Shown: positions 34,788 through 44,199 of the stretch, in pieces
How the letters are laid out: the number at the start of each line of letters is the position of its first letter
Position numbering within the stretch: position 1 is the first letter of the stretch
NCBI RefSeq assembly: GCF_020906515.1
Contig: NC_085854.1
Coordinates: 2,480,001-2,544,000 of the forward strand
Origin: Vanrija pseudolonga
Taxonomy: Eukaryota; Basidiomycota; Tremellomycetes; Trichosporonales; Trichosporonaceae
Length of the DNA stretch: 64,000 nt
Reading direction: 5' to 3'
The notes under the pieces: generated by a model
Database searches by the model: none
Told to the model about the DNA's origin: nothing
Seen by the model: the letters and a program-made list of their open reading frames with translations, nothing else
Translations under genes and position numbers: made by a program

Positions 34788-35046
34788 TGTCGCTGCGGGG
34801 TGGAGGGGCAGAGCAAGAGCTCGACTTGCAATGTTTGGCGGCGGCGTTCAGGCGGCGGCGGCGTCTGGTTGATTGTCGTTGTTGGGTTACAGTAATGTAA
34901 GGATGAAGCGAGTTGGCGTCATGTAAAGACAAAGACTCTGGGGGGACGGTTCAAGAAGGACAATGGGGGATGGAGAGAGAGGAGCAGGCAGGGGGGAGGG
35001 GGGGAGATCAGGCTGATGGGCGCTGCTCTCGTGTTGTTCGCCGTGT

Positions 35047-35060
35047 GGGGGGGGGGGGGG
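35047..35060. repeat. Homopolymer G tract (14 bp)
   Basis: Uninterrupted 14 G, in the 5' flank of the Byr4-like gene, followed about 40 bp later by a CGG triplet run. Confidence 0.9.
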
Positions 35061-35174
35061 TGTTGAGTGACGGCCTGTGCGAGCGCGAGGCGTCGAGACG
35101 GCGGCGGCGGCGGCGGGCGTGCAGAGGTGCAGGCAGGTGCAGTGCGCTGCAATGTTGACTGATACTAGTCGTGC

Positions 35175-35203
35175 GTTGTTGCTGTTGTTGTTGTTGTTGT
35201 TGT
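35175..35203. repeat. GTT trinucleotide microsatellite
   Basis: About eight GTT or near-GTT units in noncoding DNA between two divergent promoters. Confidence 0.8.
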
Positions 35204-35752
35204 TTGATGAAGAGGATGATGGTGAGAGTGCAATGAGAAAAGTGGGACGTGTTGGTGCGACAATCAGACGAGGAACGCGGTGCTCGCTGCTGCTCGTCGT
35301 CGTCGTCGGCGTCGGCGGCGTCGGCGTCGCGCGTCTCAACTGATGCTCTTGATGCTATCGCCGTGGGCGTCGGCGTCGTCACCGTGATGCAGTCGCCGAT
35401 GAATGCACCAGTTGTTGTTGTAAATGGAAAACAGAGTTGATTGAATGCGATCTCGCGCGCGTACATATCATGCATGCTGCACGCGATGTGGCCTCGCTTT
35501 CTCTCTTCGCGCCGCGTCCCTCTCCTTCTTTCCCAACAAACCACGACACTGCCCAGCGCGTCGCTTGCCCGGGTTCCTGCCCCTCTCTTGACTGTGGTGC
35601 ATGCTGCATGCTCTATGCTGTAATATCGGGAATGCATAGGGTACTCTGCGCAGAGCAAAGCAAAAAAAGGGCCATCTCGCCCAAGCAAGTCCGCCGTCAA
35701 CAAACATCACAGTTGGCGCGGAAACACTCAGGCACAAGGGGAACAGTGAAAT

Positions 35753-35762
35753 GTCACGTGAC
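35753..35762. promoter_or_regulatory. GTCACGTGAC palindrome upstream of PPR gene
   Basis: Same perfect 10-bp palindrome as at 9652 and 43678, here 96 bp before the chosen start codon, a typical fungal promoter-proximal distance. Confidence 0.5.
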
Positions 35763-35857
35763 TCGATTTCAGAGCGCATAAAATGTTGAATGATGGTGGT
35801 CACTTTCGACGGCGACTTGTGTCATTTTGCCATTACACCGACGACACCGACACGACA

Positions 35858-38193
35858 ATGCTCGCATTATCAAGACTGGCAGCAGCAGCAAGAGGGACCA
35901 GGGCAGTGGCGCCGACAGCGACGTCGATAACTGCGCTCGCCCAACTTCGGCACTACGCCGGCGACCCGGGACCCTCGACCCATCGCCAGGCCCAGCGCCG
36001 CCGGGTGCGCGAGTCGGTGGCCCAAGGACGCGCGAGCACACTCGCCAGCTTTGACCAGCTGCAGGGTGTGTTGGACGGTGGTAGGGGTGCGCCGAGGGAA
36101 CGAGCGGACCGGGGGCGCGGCGAGCGGGGGGACCGCACCGAGCGTCGTCCTCGAGAGGAACGTCCCGCTTCGCAGCGCAGCTTTGGGCTTGCAGCCGGCG
36201 GAGGAAATCGCCGGCAAGGCTTCGGCGACCGTGGGGACCGCAGCGGTGGACGGAGTGAACCTCGCGGCGGCCGGAATGACCGCGGCGAAGGCGGCGTCCC
36301 ATCGCGCCCTCGCTCCTCCGGCTCATCTCGCCCCCGCCCACCAGCCGACGACTGGGTGCCCCGCGGACAACCCGCCGCCGACGCCACGCCGTACAAGACC
36401 TCGCTCAAGATCAAGAAGTGGATCGACCGGCACCCGTCGCCGCTGTCCCCGGGCCAGGTAGACGAGGTGATCAACCTCGTCGCTGAAGCGCCTTTGCCGA
36501 CCGTCAACGCCGCCGTGTGGAACCTTGTCCTGGCGCTGCTCGGCCGCGAGCACAAGTACGACCGCATGTGGAAGGCGTTCAACCAGGTGAGTAGCGACTC
36601 AAGAGAGCCTGCTGACCCCGCCAGATGAAGCGCCGCGGCACCAAGCCCACTTCGCGTACGTTCACGACGCTGTTGAATGCCTACGCCGGTGTCGCGCACG
36701 TCAACGCGCCGATCGAAAAGTTCAACCCCTCGGCCCGCCCAGAGCGTCTCACCCTCGACCGCGTAAACAACATCTACAACCAGTCGCAGGCGCATATCCG
36801 TGCCGTGATGGAGGCTGCCAAGGACGAGGATGATATCGGCATTGCGTACCCCTCGGCCAAGAAGCAGGCGCAGGCCGCGGCGGAGATCAACGAGACCGAG
36901 GTTAACATCGTGCCGACCAACTCGTACCTCAAGTTCTTGGGTCGCTTCGGTCTCTGGGAGGAGATGCAGCGAGTGTTCCACGCCATGGACACTACCGGCC
37001 CGCTGTCGCCAGACCAGGTGACCTACTCGGCTATGCTCAGCGCGGCGAACAATATTGACCACTACCGCCGCTCGACGGCACGCAACCCCAAGGCGACGCA
37101 GCTCGCTGAGCTGAATCTCGGCGCGACTGCCCGTGGACTCTGGGAGCAGGCCGTCCGCCAGATGTGTCCTGCCGGCAAGGCGCACGGCAAGCGCGAGCTC
37201 GATGAGCAGCTAGCCCTCACCGCGCTCGAGTGCCTCGTGTCTGGCCGCCCAGAGGACCAGCGGCTGGTTGAGCAGCTCGTTCCGAGGCTCTGGGCACTGC
37301 CCGCCTACGGCCAGGTGACTGTCGCGTCGTCCAACCCAGTGCCTGCTGGCTCCAACCTCCCAGCGTCGATGGAGCACCTCCCGCGCTTCAAGCTCAACGT
37401 CAAGAGTGCGACCGCCCTCATGAGCCTGCTCGCCCGCGGCAAGGCGTCCGTTGGGGCCTACTACACGGACAAGATCATCAACACCCGCGATCTGCGAAAA
37501 GACCTCGACTTTGCAGCACTCCGCGTGGCCGTGCACAACTTGTCCGCGATGAACGACGTCGACGCGGCCAAGGCCATCATCGAGAGCTACCAGCCTCCGA
37601 CGGGGCAGGACGGGTGGCCGCGCGACGTGTGGCACGCGGTGATGCTGGCCGCGCGCTGGTCCAAGGACTGGGACTCGGCACTGGGCGCCTTCTCACGCAT
37701 GGCACAGTTGCCAACCGACGGCAAGGCGTACAACTGGAAGTCGCCCAACGGCAAAAAGCAAGATGTGCGCGGCACGGCGTGGGTCAAGCCGCGGGCCGTG
37801 GTCCCGGACGCCGAGAGCGTCGACCTGCTGCTCAAGACCGCGCTGGTGACGGGGGTGAAGAACGTGCGGAGCGCGCTGGGCGTGTACGAGCGCTATGGCG
37901 AGGAGCACTTCTTTGTGTGGAAGCAGGTCGTCTCGCGCGGGCCTACGACCGAGGTGGACATGATCGCCACTCGCCGGCCGGCCGCCGAGCTCAACTACTC
38001 CTCGCGCAAGGCCGTCGAGCGCGGCGTCGAGCTCGCCAAGACGCTCGAGCAGGCGGCCGAGCGCGTGGGCGAGTATGCGAGCGGCAAGGAGAAGGAGCAC
38101 ATGGAGGCGTTGGCGCGGACGGGGCGGATCATCGCGGACAACTGGGGCCAGGTGTTGAAGCGGGCCGCCGAGGCGCCGGCGGCGTCGGCGTAG
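35858..38193 (+). CDS. Mitochondrial pentatricopeptide-repeat-like protein
   Basis: Two exons with a 38-nt intron at 36587-36624; 765 aa. The start MLALSRLAAAARGTRAVAP is an Arg/Ala/Ser-rich presequence lacking acids. An in-frame ATG 75 bp upstream would add an acidic stretch and spoil targeting. A long Arg/Gly-rich region (RGG-like, about 70-175) follows. The helical part has PPR-type pairs such as AVWNLVLALLGREHKYDRMW, TSRTFTTLLNAYAG, TNSYLKFLGRFGLWEEMQ and DQVTYSAMLSAAN. Later helices (ARWSKDWDSALGAFSRM) fit further degenerate repeats. Fungal proteins of this kind bind mitochondrial RNAs and act in processing, translation or small-subunit ribosome assembly; which of these is not readable. 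An RGG region joined to PPRs is less usual. Confidence 0.75.
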
Positions 38194-38253
38194 ACGGGTA
38201 GTAGTAGCATTATACATCATCACAGCTCTCTCTAGCATATGCACACATACAGC
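38194..38253. other. Convergent 3' region PPR/small membrane protein
   Basis: Only 60 bp between stops, so the 3' UTRs must overlap or be very short. Confidence 0.5.
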
Positions 38254-38665
38254 TCATATTTCGTCGTGCCGGGTAGTGGGGAGCAGCGATGCGAGCATTG
38301 ATGTCCATCCCCCCCGGGCCTGCACGCGCGCGGCGATACGCCCGACCCAAACAGCGTTGAGGTAGACGACGAGGGCGAGCGCGATGGCGGCTAGGTAGGC
38401 GTCAGCGCGACCAGCTCGTTGACTTGAACGCACCCAGGATCCAGACACGATACCGCGCCCACAGGCTTGGCCGCCGCGCCAGCCTGCCGCGCTTCATAGC
38501 GGCCACCATGTCGCCCCCGACGGCATTTTTGAGCCGGCGGGCCTGGGCGGCGCTTGGCGCGGGTGCGGACGAGCGGAGGTGTGCTGGGCGGCGGGAGGTG
38601 GCGAGTGCGGGGGGTGGGCGGGGGTGGGGGCGGGGGCGGCTTGGGCCTGCGTCGGGGTCGTGCAT
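38254..38665 (-). CDS. Small single-pass membrane protein, unknown function
   Basis: Two exons (38434-38665 and 38254-38390) joined across a 43-nt intron (donor GTGCGT, branch GCTGAC, acceptor TAG); 122 aa. It is short enough to be missed without splicing. The N-terminal 60 residues are Pro/Arg/His/Ser-rich. A basic patch, RGRLARRPSLWARYR, sits just before one long hydrophobic helix (about residues 77-97, VWILAAIALALVVYLNAVWV), followed by RIAARVQ and a polar tail ending TTRHDEI. Positive-inside charge suggests the N-terminus is cytosolic or matrix-facing. The splice joins two halves of one hydrophobic helix, which supports the model. It shares a 173-bp divergent promoter with VPS23. No family recognised. 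The start is the first ATG in frame. Confidence 0.6.
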
Positions 38666-38838
38666 GCGGGTTGTGTCGGGGTCGAACAAAGGAGAGATGG
38701 TGAAGTCGAGTTTGAGTGCGATGCGGGGTAAGTGGGGCGGTGGAGGCGACGACGATGACGCGATAACCCTCGCTCGACGTCGCAACTCGTCTCCTCGTCT
38801 TTCTCCATCGCTCATCCCACCCATCCCTCCACGTCCCC
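38666..38838. promoter_or_regulatory. Bidirectional promoter, small membrane protein/VPS23
   Basis: 173 bp between divergent ATGs, the shortest divergent promoter in the window. The VPS23 leader is CT-rich and its start context is CCCC-ATGG. Confidence 0.5.
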
Positions 38839-40675
38839 ATGGCCCCGCTCGACCTCACGCGCGACTGGCTCAAGGGCGTCCTCAGGCCGTACCCAGCGCG
38901 GGACGTCATCCTGCCCGAGGTGCTCGGCGTGCTGGGCCAATGGCGCACGCTCGCGGTCAAGACTGATGCGTTTAGTGGGTACCGTTGCTGTCCGCTCGCC
39001 AGCTCGCCAGCTGACGCCGCCTAGCCTTCGACTCGGGCCAGACAGCCCTCTTGGTGCTGCTGCACGGCACCCTGCCGATCACGTACCGCGGCGCGACGTA
39101 CCACATCCCCCTGCACATCTGGCTGCCGCACGAGTATCCGCGCGCGCCGCCGCTCGCGTTCGTCGTGCCGACCAAGGACATGGGCGTGCGGAAGGGACGC
39201 GAGGTACAGCCTGGGGGCCAGATAGACGAGGGGGTGTTGGGCGGTTGGTGGGCGAGCTGGCCGGTGAGTTGGGCGTCGCCGCCGACAAGGACGAGGAGCT
39301 GATGTCCAGGCCGCCGAACGCACGCTGCCGACACTCCTGCGCAAACTCGCCGAAGTCTTCTCTGTCGTGCCGCCAGTGTACGCCAAGCCGCCCGAGGCCG
39401 CACGCGTGGCTTCGCCAGCAGCAGCGTCGCCGACAAGCGCGCATCAGCCAGGCCCGCCCCCGCCAGCGCCGTCCCGGCCGTTCAGCAACGGCGACCCGCT
39501 ACCGCAGTACCGCCCCGCGCCGAGCCCGCCAACAGCGGCAGCCTCCACGCCGCCGCCGGTCCCGTCGCGGCAGGCGTCGGCGGCGTACCCGCAGTCGCCG
39601 GTCCGCTCGTCCTCCTCCCCCGCACCCGCGCCGCCCCAGTCGCCGCCGGTTCCCCTCCGCCCGGGCCAGCAGCCGCCCGTGCCCCACCGTCCGGTCTTCC
39701 CGCCGCCTGTCCTCGACACGACGGGGTACAACAGCTCGGCGAGCCCGCAGCCGCTGTCCCCTGCGCACGCTGGGCCGAGCTGGCACCCGCACCCGCACCC
39801 GGGGCAGCAGTACGCTCCTGTTCCTGCTCCTGGTCCTCCGGCGCCGTTCCAGCAGCAGTGGGTTCCGCCGGGACAGCAGCAGCAGTACGCGCCGCCGCCG
39901 CCGCAACATGCCGGGCCACCACCACCGCGGGCATACTACGCGCAGCCGGCCCCACCGGTCCCAGCACAGGCTCCAGCACCACCACCACTGCCTCCGCAAC
40001 AAGCTCCACCACCACCGCCGGCCGCGACCCGCGCGCCAGACCTCCTCTCGTCGCCAGAGATCGGCACGACCCCGCTCCCAGACGCAGGCGACGTGCCACC
40101 CCCGGCACCATCAAAGCCCCCGCCGCCGTCCCTCCTCCACCTGCACTCGATCCTCCTGCCGCACCTGCACGCCAGTCTCCCGCCGCTCCTCCACTCGCTC
40201 GAGCACTCGCGCGCGCAGCTGCGCGAGCGCGGCGAGGACCTGGCGTCGGGCGAGCCGGCGATCCGCGACGAGATGGCCCGCCTCGAGGCCGTCAAGAAGG
40301 TGTGCGATGCGGTAGGGAAGAAGGTCGGCGACGTGGTCGAGCGGGGCGGCGCGCGCGTGGCCGAGCTCGAGGCCAAGGGGGACCCGAGCGTCGACGAGGT
40401 CGTGGTGGGCATTAGTATCGTGCATAACCAGTGAGTCGGGCTGCGCGGTCGCGTCGGAGGGTAACGCTGACACCCCTTCCAGGCTTATCGACCTCGTCGC
40501 CGAGGACAACGCGCTCGAAGACACAATCTACCACCTGACGCGCGCGCTCGACGCCGAGCGCATAGACCTCGACCGATACCTCAAGGCCGTGCGCTCGCTC
40601 GCGCGCGAGCAGTACATGAAGCGGGCGCTGATTGAGCGTATTCTGCAGGGCCTGGGACAGAAGGTCGAGTGGTGA
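38839..40675 (+). CDS. VPS23: ESCRT-I subunit Vps23 (TSG101 homologue)
   Basis: Four exons with introns 38975-39024, 39264-39309 and 40431-40482; 562 aa. The N-terminal UEV domain (about residues 20-150) is rebuilt by splicing: KTDAF-T-FDSGQTALLVLLHG, LPITYRGATYHIPLHIWLP, YPRAPPLAFVVP, then the ERTLPTLLRKLAEVFSVVPP helix. The UEV binds ubiquitin and P(S/T)AP motifs and lacks the E2 cysteine. A long Pro/Gln-rich linker (about 150-410), a coiled coil (about 415-485) and the C-terminal steadiness box (about 500-562, ending GLGQKVEW) follow. It sorts ubiquitinated cargo into multivesicular endosomes. In Tremellomycetes ESCRT-I also supports Rim101 pH signalling and capsule; whether it does here is unknown. 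Its stop is 39 bp from the COG5 stop. Confidence 0.92.
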
Positions 40676-40714
40676 GAGAGAGAGCGTATCTAATAGCATG
40701 CATGCAGTAGTCGT
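40676..40714. terminator. 39-bp convergent gap VPS23/COG5 with ATGCAT element
   Basis: The two stop codons are 39 bp apart. GCATGCATGC centred on ATGCAT (40696-40701) lies 21 bp after one stop and 14 bp from the other. Being palindromic it reads the same on both strands. Use as a shared 3'-end signal is inference. Confidence 0.4.
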
Positions 40715-43518
40715 CTACTTGGTCTCGCCCTTCGGATCTCCCTCGTGATGATGCCGCGCGTGCGTGAGCACCTCCTTGACCAAGCGCACCGTCTGCGCGT
40801 CGTCGTCGTCGCCGCCGCTGCTCTCCGCCCCAACAACCTGGTCGTCGATCGCCTTCTCAAACAGCTCCCACTGCTCGTTCTCGTCGTCGTGCTTCTGCAC
40901 CCAGAGGACATACTCGTGCTCTGTCCACCCGTGCATCTCGTGCGGGAGGCGCAGGGCCGAGCGCACAACGACGTGGTGCAGCACGATCAACGGGGGCAGG
41001 TGGGCCGTGTCGACGGGGTTGGCGAGCGACGCCTTGTCGGCAAACAGCAGCGTGCGGAAGCTGCGCAGCGCGAGGTACTCTTCGCCAATCTGCGACACCT
41101 TGAGCGCGTTCTTCGCGCCCGCTACCCGGCCCGTGTTTAAAAAGTTCTGCAGGCCCATCTCGAACTCGGTCATGTGGCCCGTCAGCTTGAGTCTGCCGCT
41201 CTCGCCCATCGGGCGGGCTATCGACGCCTGCAGGAGGAACGTCGAGATGAGGAAGCGGGACAAGGAGAGCACCCTGGGGCGTGAGCTCGTGTTTATCGGC
41301 GCGCGACTTACCACTCGCGGAGGTACTCGCCCAGCGACATCCTGCCGAGGATTTCCGTCCGCAGGAACGTGAGCTTGTCGCTCAGGTCCTGGATGTACGG
41401 CGCGCCGCTCGTCCCCATGGCCATGGGGTCGACGGGCTTGCTAAAGTCTACGCGGTGGATGCGGGCGAGGATGGTGGAGAACTCGCGGCGGATGGCGACG
41501 TCGAGCGCGTCCGTCACGCGCGTGTAGACGCCCTCGAGGGCCGAGACATTTGGCTCGAGGATCTCGGCGACCTTGGGGCCGAACTGCGCTTGCAGTGACG
41601 AGAGGTTGAGGCGCGCGTGGTACAGGCATGAGACGAGCTGCGCGTTGAGCACCTGTGCCGGGGTGGGGCCAGGCCCGATGAGCGACGTCGCGGTAAAGTC
41701 GCGCACGAGGGCGCTCTCTGCGCGGGTTTTGAGGCTCGCCAGCACCTTGACGGCGTTACGTGCCACCGTGCGGACGAGCAAGGGGTCGAAGCGTGCCGAG
41801 TCGAGCTCGTTGGTGATCGTCCGCGCAATGTTGACGCCCTCGACCGCGCCCGGGGCCGTGCCGCGCGACACGTTGTACTGCGCCAAGGCAGCATTCACCG
41901 CGTCGCTCATGCGCGACGTCGAGCGGCCGAGGTAGAGGGATTCAAAGGTCGACACGGAGCGGAGGACGAGGACGGCCTCGGGGCTGGGCAGCGTCAGCTT
42001 GGATACACATCGCCGGCTTACCTCTGCGTCTCCCTCGTGTACACCGTGTCGGTGTGCACGGCAATCTTGGCGAAGAAGTCGTGGAACAGGCGCAGGAGGC
42101 GCGGGTAGCCGGTACTCAGTGCCGTTTGCAGCCATCCGCCAGCGCGCGCCGCCTCGCTCGTCTGCTGCTCAAACGCCTTGGCGAGCGTCGTCCAGAAGGT
42201 GAAGCTTGGCTTTTCGTCGAGTTTCTGCCGTTAGCTAGCTAGCCCCAGCGCTCGCCACCCACCTTCATCACCTCGTCGAGGAACTCGACCTGCGTCACGG
42301 CGTCGCGCTTAACGCGGAGCACCTTTTCGAGGGTATACACCTTGATGCAGCAGTTTGCGACGTCGTCGACGACCTTGTCGAGGCGTTGCCAGAGCACGGC
42401 CGTCCAGGCGGGGAGCGTCGCGCTGGTCGGCGCCGATTGGGTGCGGCTCCGCGTCGTGAACGTGATCCCGTGCGACTCTTTGCCCGCGACCTCGCGCCCT
42501 ATCGCCGCGCTGTCGAAAGCGCGCTTCACCCGGTCCACCACCGCGTCGTTCAGGTCGTCGAGCAGGTTCTTCACCAGGTCCGGAAGCAGCCGCAGGTTGT
42601 GCGCCGCCTGTAAACTGCTGCTGAGGAGCGGCTGGTTCAGGTTGGCCAGCCCGCTCATCACCATGCCCTCCATCTCCTGGATGATGGCGTCGCGCGCGCG
42701 GTCCACGACGGGGATGTACGCCGCGACAAAGTCGAGCTTCTGCAGGGGGATCGGGCGCGCCGCGTCGCCGCCGCCACCCTCGGCGTCGACATCCAGGTCG
42801 TCGTCCGACGCAGGGGCCAGGAGCGCGTCGAGCTCAGTGACGCTCAGCGCGGCCTTCGCCAGCTCGCGCTCCTTCTCGCCGTCGCCCGCGTCGCCGCCCT
42901 GCCCCGCCGCGCCCTCCTTCATGCGCACCATCTGCCCCTCGAGGCGGCGCGCAACGAGCACGAAGCGCGCGGCGCGGCGCGACACGTCGCTCGCGTGCGC
43001 GAGCAGTGCCAGCCGGCGCACGAGCACGGTCAGCTCGGTGTGCGGCGTGTGGATCTTGGTGTGCAGCCTGTCGATGGAGGAGGAGAGCGAGTCGAGAGAG
43101 GAGCGGATGGGCGCGAGGTGCGAGCTCAGCGCGAGCGAGGTGGTCAGGTGCGACAGGAGGAGGGGGTACGATGCTGTTATCTGGAGCGTCAGCTAGTCCG
43201 CAGCCAGAGGTAGCTCACCTCTTGTCGCAGTTGCCGTGTCGCGTCCTCCTGGCGGGTCAGCACGTCTCCAGCAGGGCGCACCCACAATCCCATAATTCAG
43301 CCTCGCGACCTCGACGCTCAAGTCGCCCTTCTCCTCCCGCCGGCTGCTGCTTCCCGCAACACCGTCCTCCTCGTCGGGGCGGTACGCGCGCCCCTGCAGC
43401 ACGGCATTCGCGTAGTCGTGCACGTCGAACCGGTCTGACAGGAACGGCTTGTGGTCTGGAGGGGTCGGTGAGTAAGGCTCGGAGCGCCGCACGCACCGAT
43501 GAACGACTCGGACGTCAT
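40715..43518 (-). CDS. COG5: Conserved oligomeric Golgi complex subunit 5
   Basis: Seven exons: 43497-43518, 43286-43455, 43219-43248, 42263-43180, 42022-42224, 41312-41983 and 40715-41273. The six introns are 41, 37, 38, 38, 38 and 38 nt. 857 aa. The first exon is 22 nt and the third only 30 nt. Splicing rebuilds the family start SFI-DHKPFLSDRFDVHDYAN, RLNYGI-EDATRQLRQE-ITASYPLLL, FLDEVMK-KLDEKPSFTFW and TRETQ-SPEAVLVLRSVSTFESLYL, which makes the tiny exons convincing. The N-terminal coiled region (about 40-150) forms lobe-B contacts, and the rest is CATCHR helical bundle. COG5 tethers retrograde vesicles at the Golgi, and loss disturbs glycosylation. The C-terminal tail is acidic. A GTCACGTGAC site lies 160 bp upstream. 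Confidence 0.93.
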
Positions 43519-44199
43519 TGTTGGCCGCCTGGAGTGGCCTGTGACGCCGTCTGTCATGTCGTCGTCGTCGTCGTCGTCGTGTATGCAGATGAATGTTGTG
43601 CAAGATGGACTCTGGTCGCAATGATATCCGCGACATGGAGTCTCGGCAACCGCGAGCGAGCGTGGAGGGGTCAAGTCGTCACGTGACTTGTCGACGACGG
43701 GCAACAACAAGGTCCTCAAGCTCGACCGCGCCAGTCGTGTAGACGCCGTCGTGCGCGTGCTTCAGGCCTGAGGACGCTGGCATTGCGTCGCCCGCGAGCA
43801 TAGTCAGTATCGCCTGTTCACTGCTCACGCCGGCGCAGGTGCTGTTCCGGGCGCATGAAGGTCCACCGTGCCAAGGATACAGGTCACTTCGACGAGCCAC
43901 GACGAGGCCGGGTCGTCGCCATGCCCCTCTTCACCTCGCGCTTCGCGCTCGCTCGCCCATAGCCAATGACTTCATCAACTATGACTAGTAAAGACGCAGC
44001 ACACCGTCTCATCACGAGACACCGGAGACTAGAGCACCGGGTGTGGCGATTAAAAAGTGGGGGAGGGGGGGGGGGGAGGATTAGGGGGGAGAGATTTGGG
44101 GTTGGAGGGGTGTAACGAGAGCGACGACAGGGCTGCCGCCGGGTCGTCACGACAGACTAAAAGGTCCAGAGGGGCAAGAACAAACCTCTCTTAGCACAC
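43519..44199. other. Intergenic, COG5 promoter and beta-tubulin 3' side
   Basis: 681 bp without a supportable gene. A GTC/GAC triplet run near 43557-43580, a GTCACGTGAC palindrome (43678-43687) and a G-rich tract (44058-44080). Confidence 0.5.
43678..43687. promoter_or_regulatory. GTCACGTGAC palindrome upstream of COG5
   Basis: Third copy of the identical 10-bp palindrome, 160 bp before the COG5 start codon. Confidence 0.5.

Larger units (their letters stand above)
34788..35857. other. Divergent intergenic region Byr4-like/PPR, microsatellite-rich
   Basis: 1070 bp without a gene. It holds a 14-G tract (35047-35060), a CGG triplet run (about 35098-35116), a GTT triplet run (about 35175-35203) and GTC/GGC triplets (about 35294-35335). 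Translations across it are Gln-, Arg- or Val-homopolymers, an artefact of triplet repeats. A GTCACGTGAC site lies close to the PPR gene and ATGCAT at 35470. Confidence 0.6.

Noticed and set aside
34788-35857. Gln/Val/Arg homopolymer ORFs as small genes
   Set aside because: They are translations of GTT, CGG and GTC triplet microsatellites.
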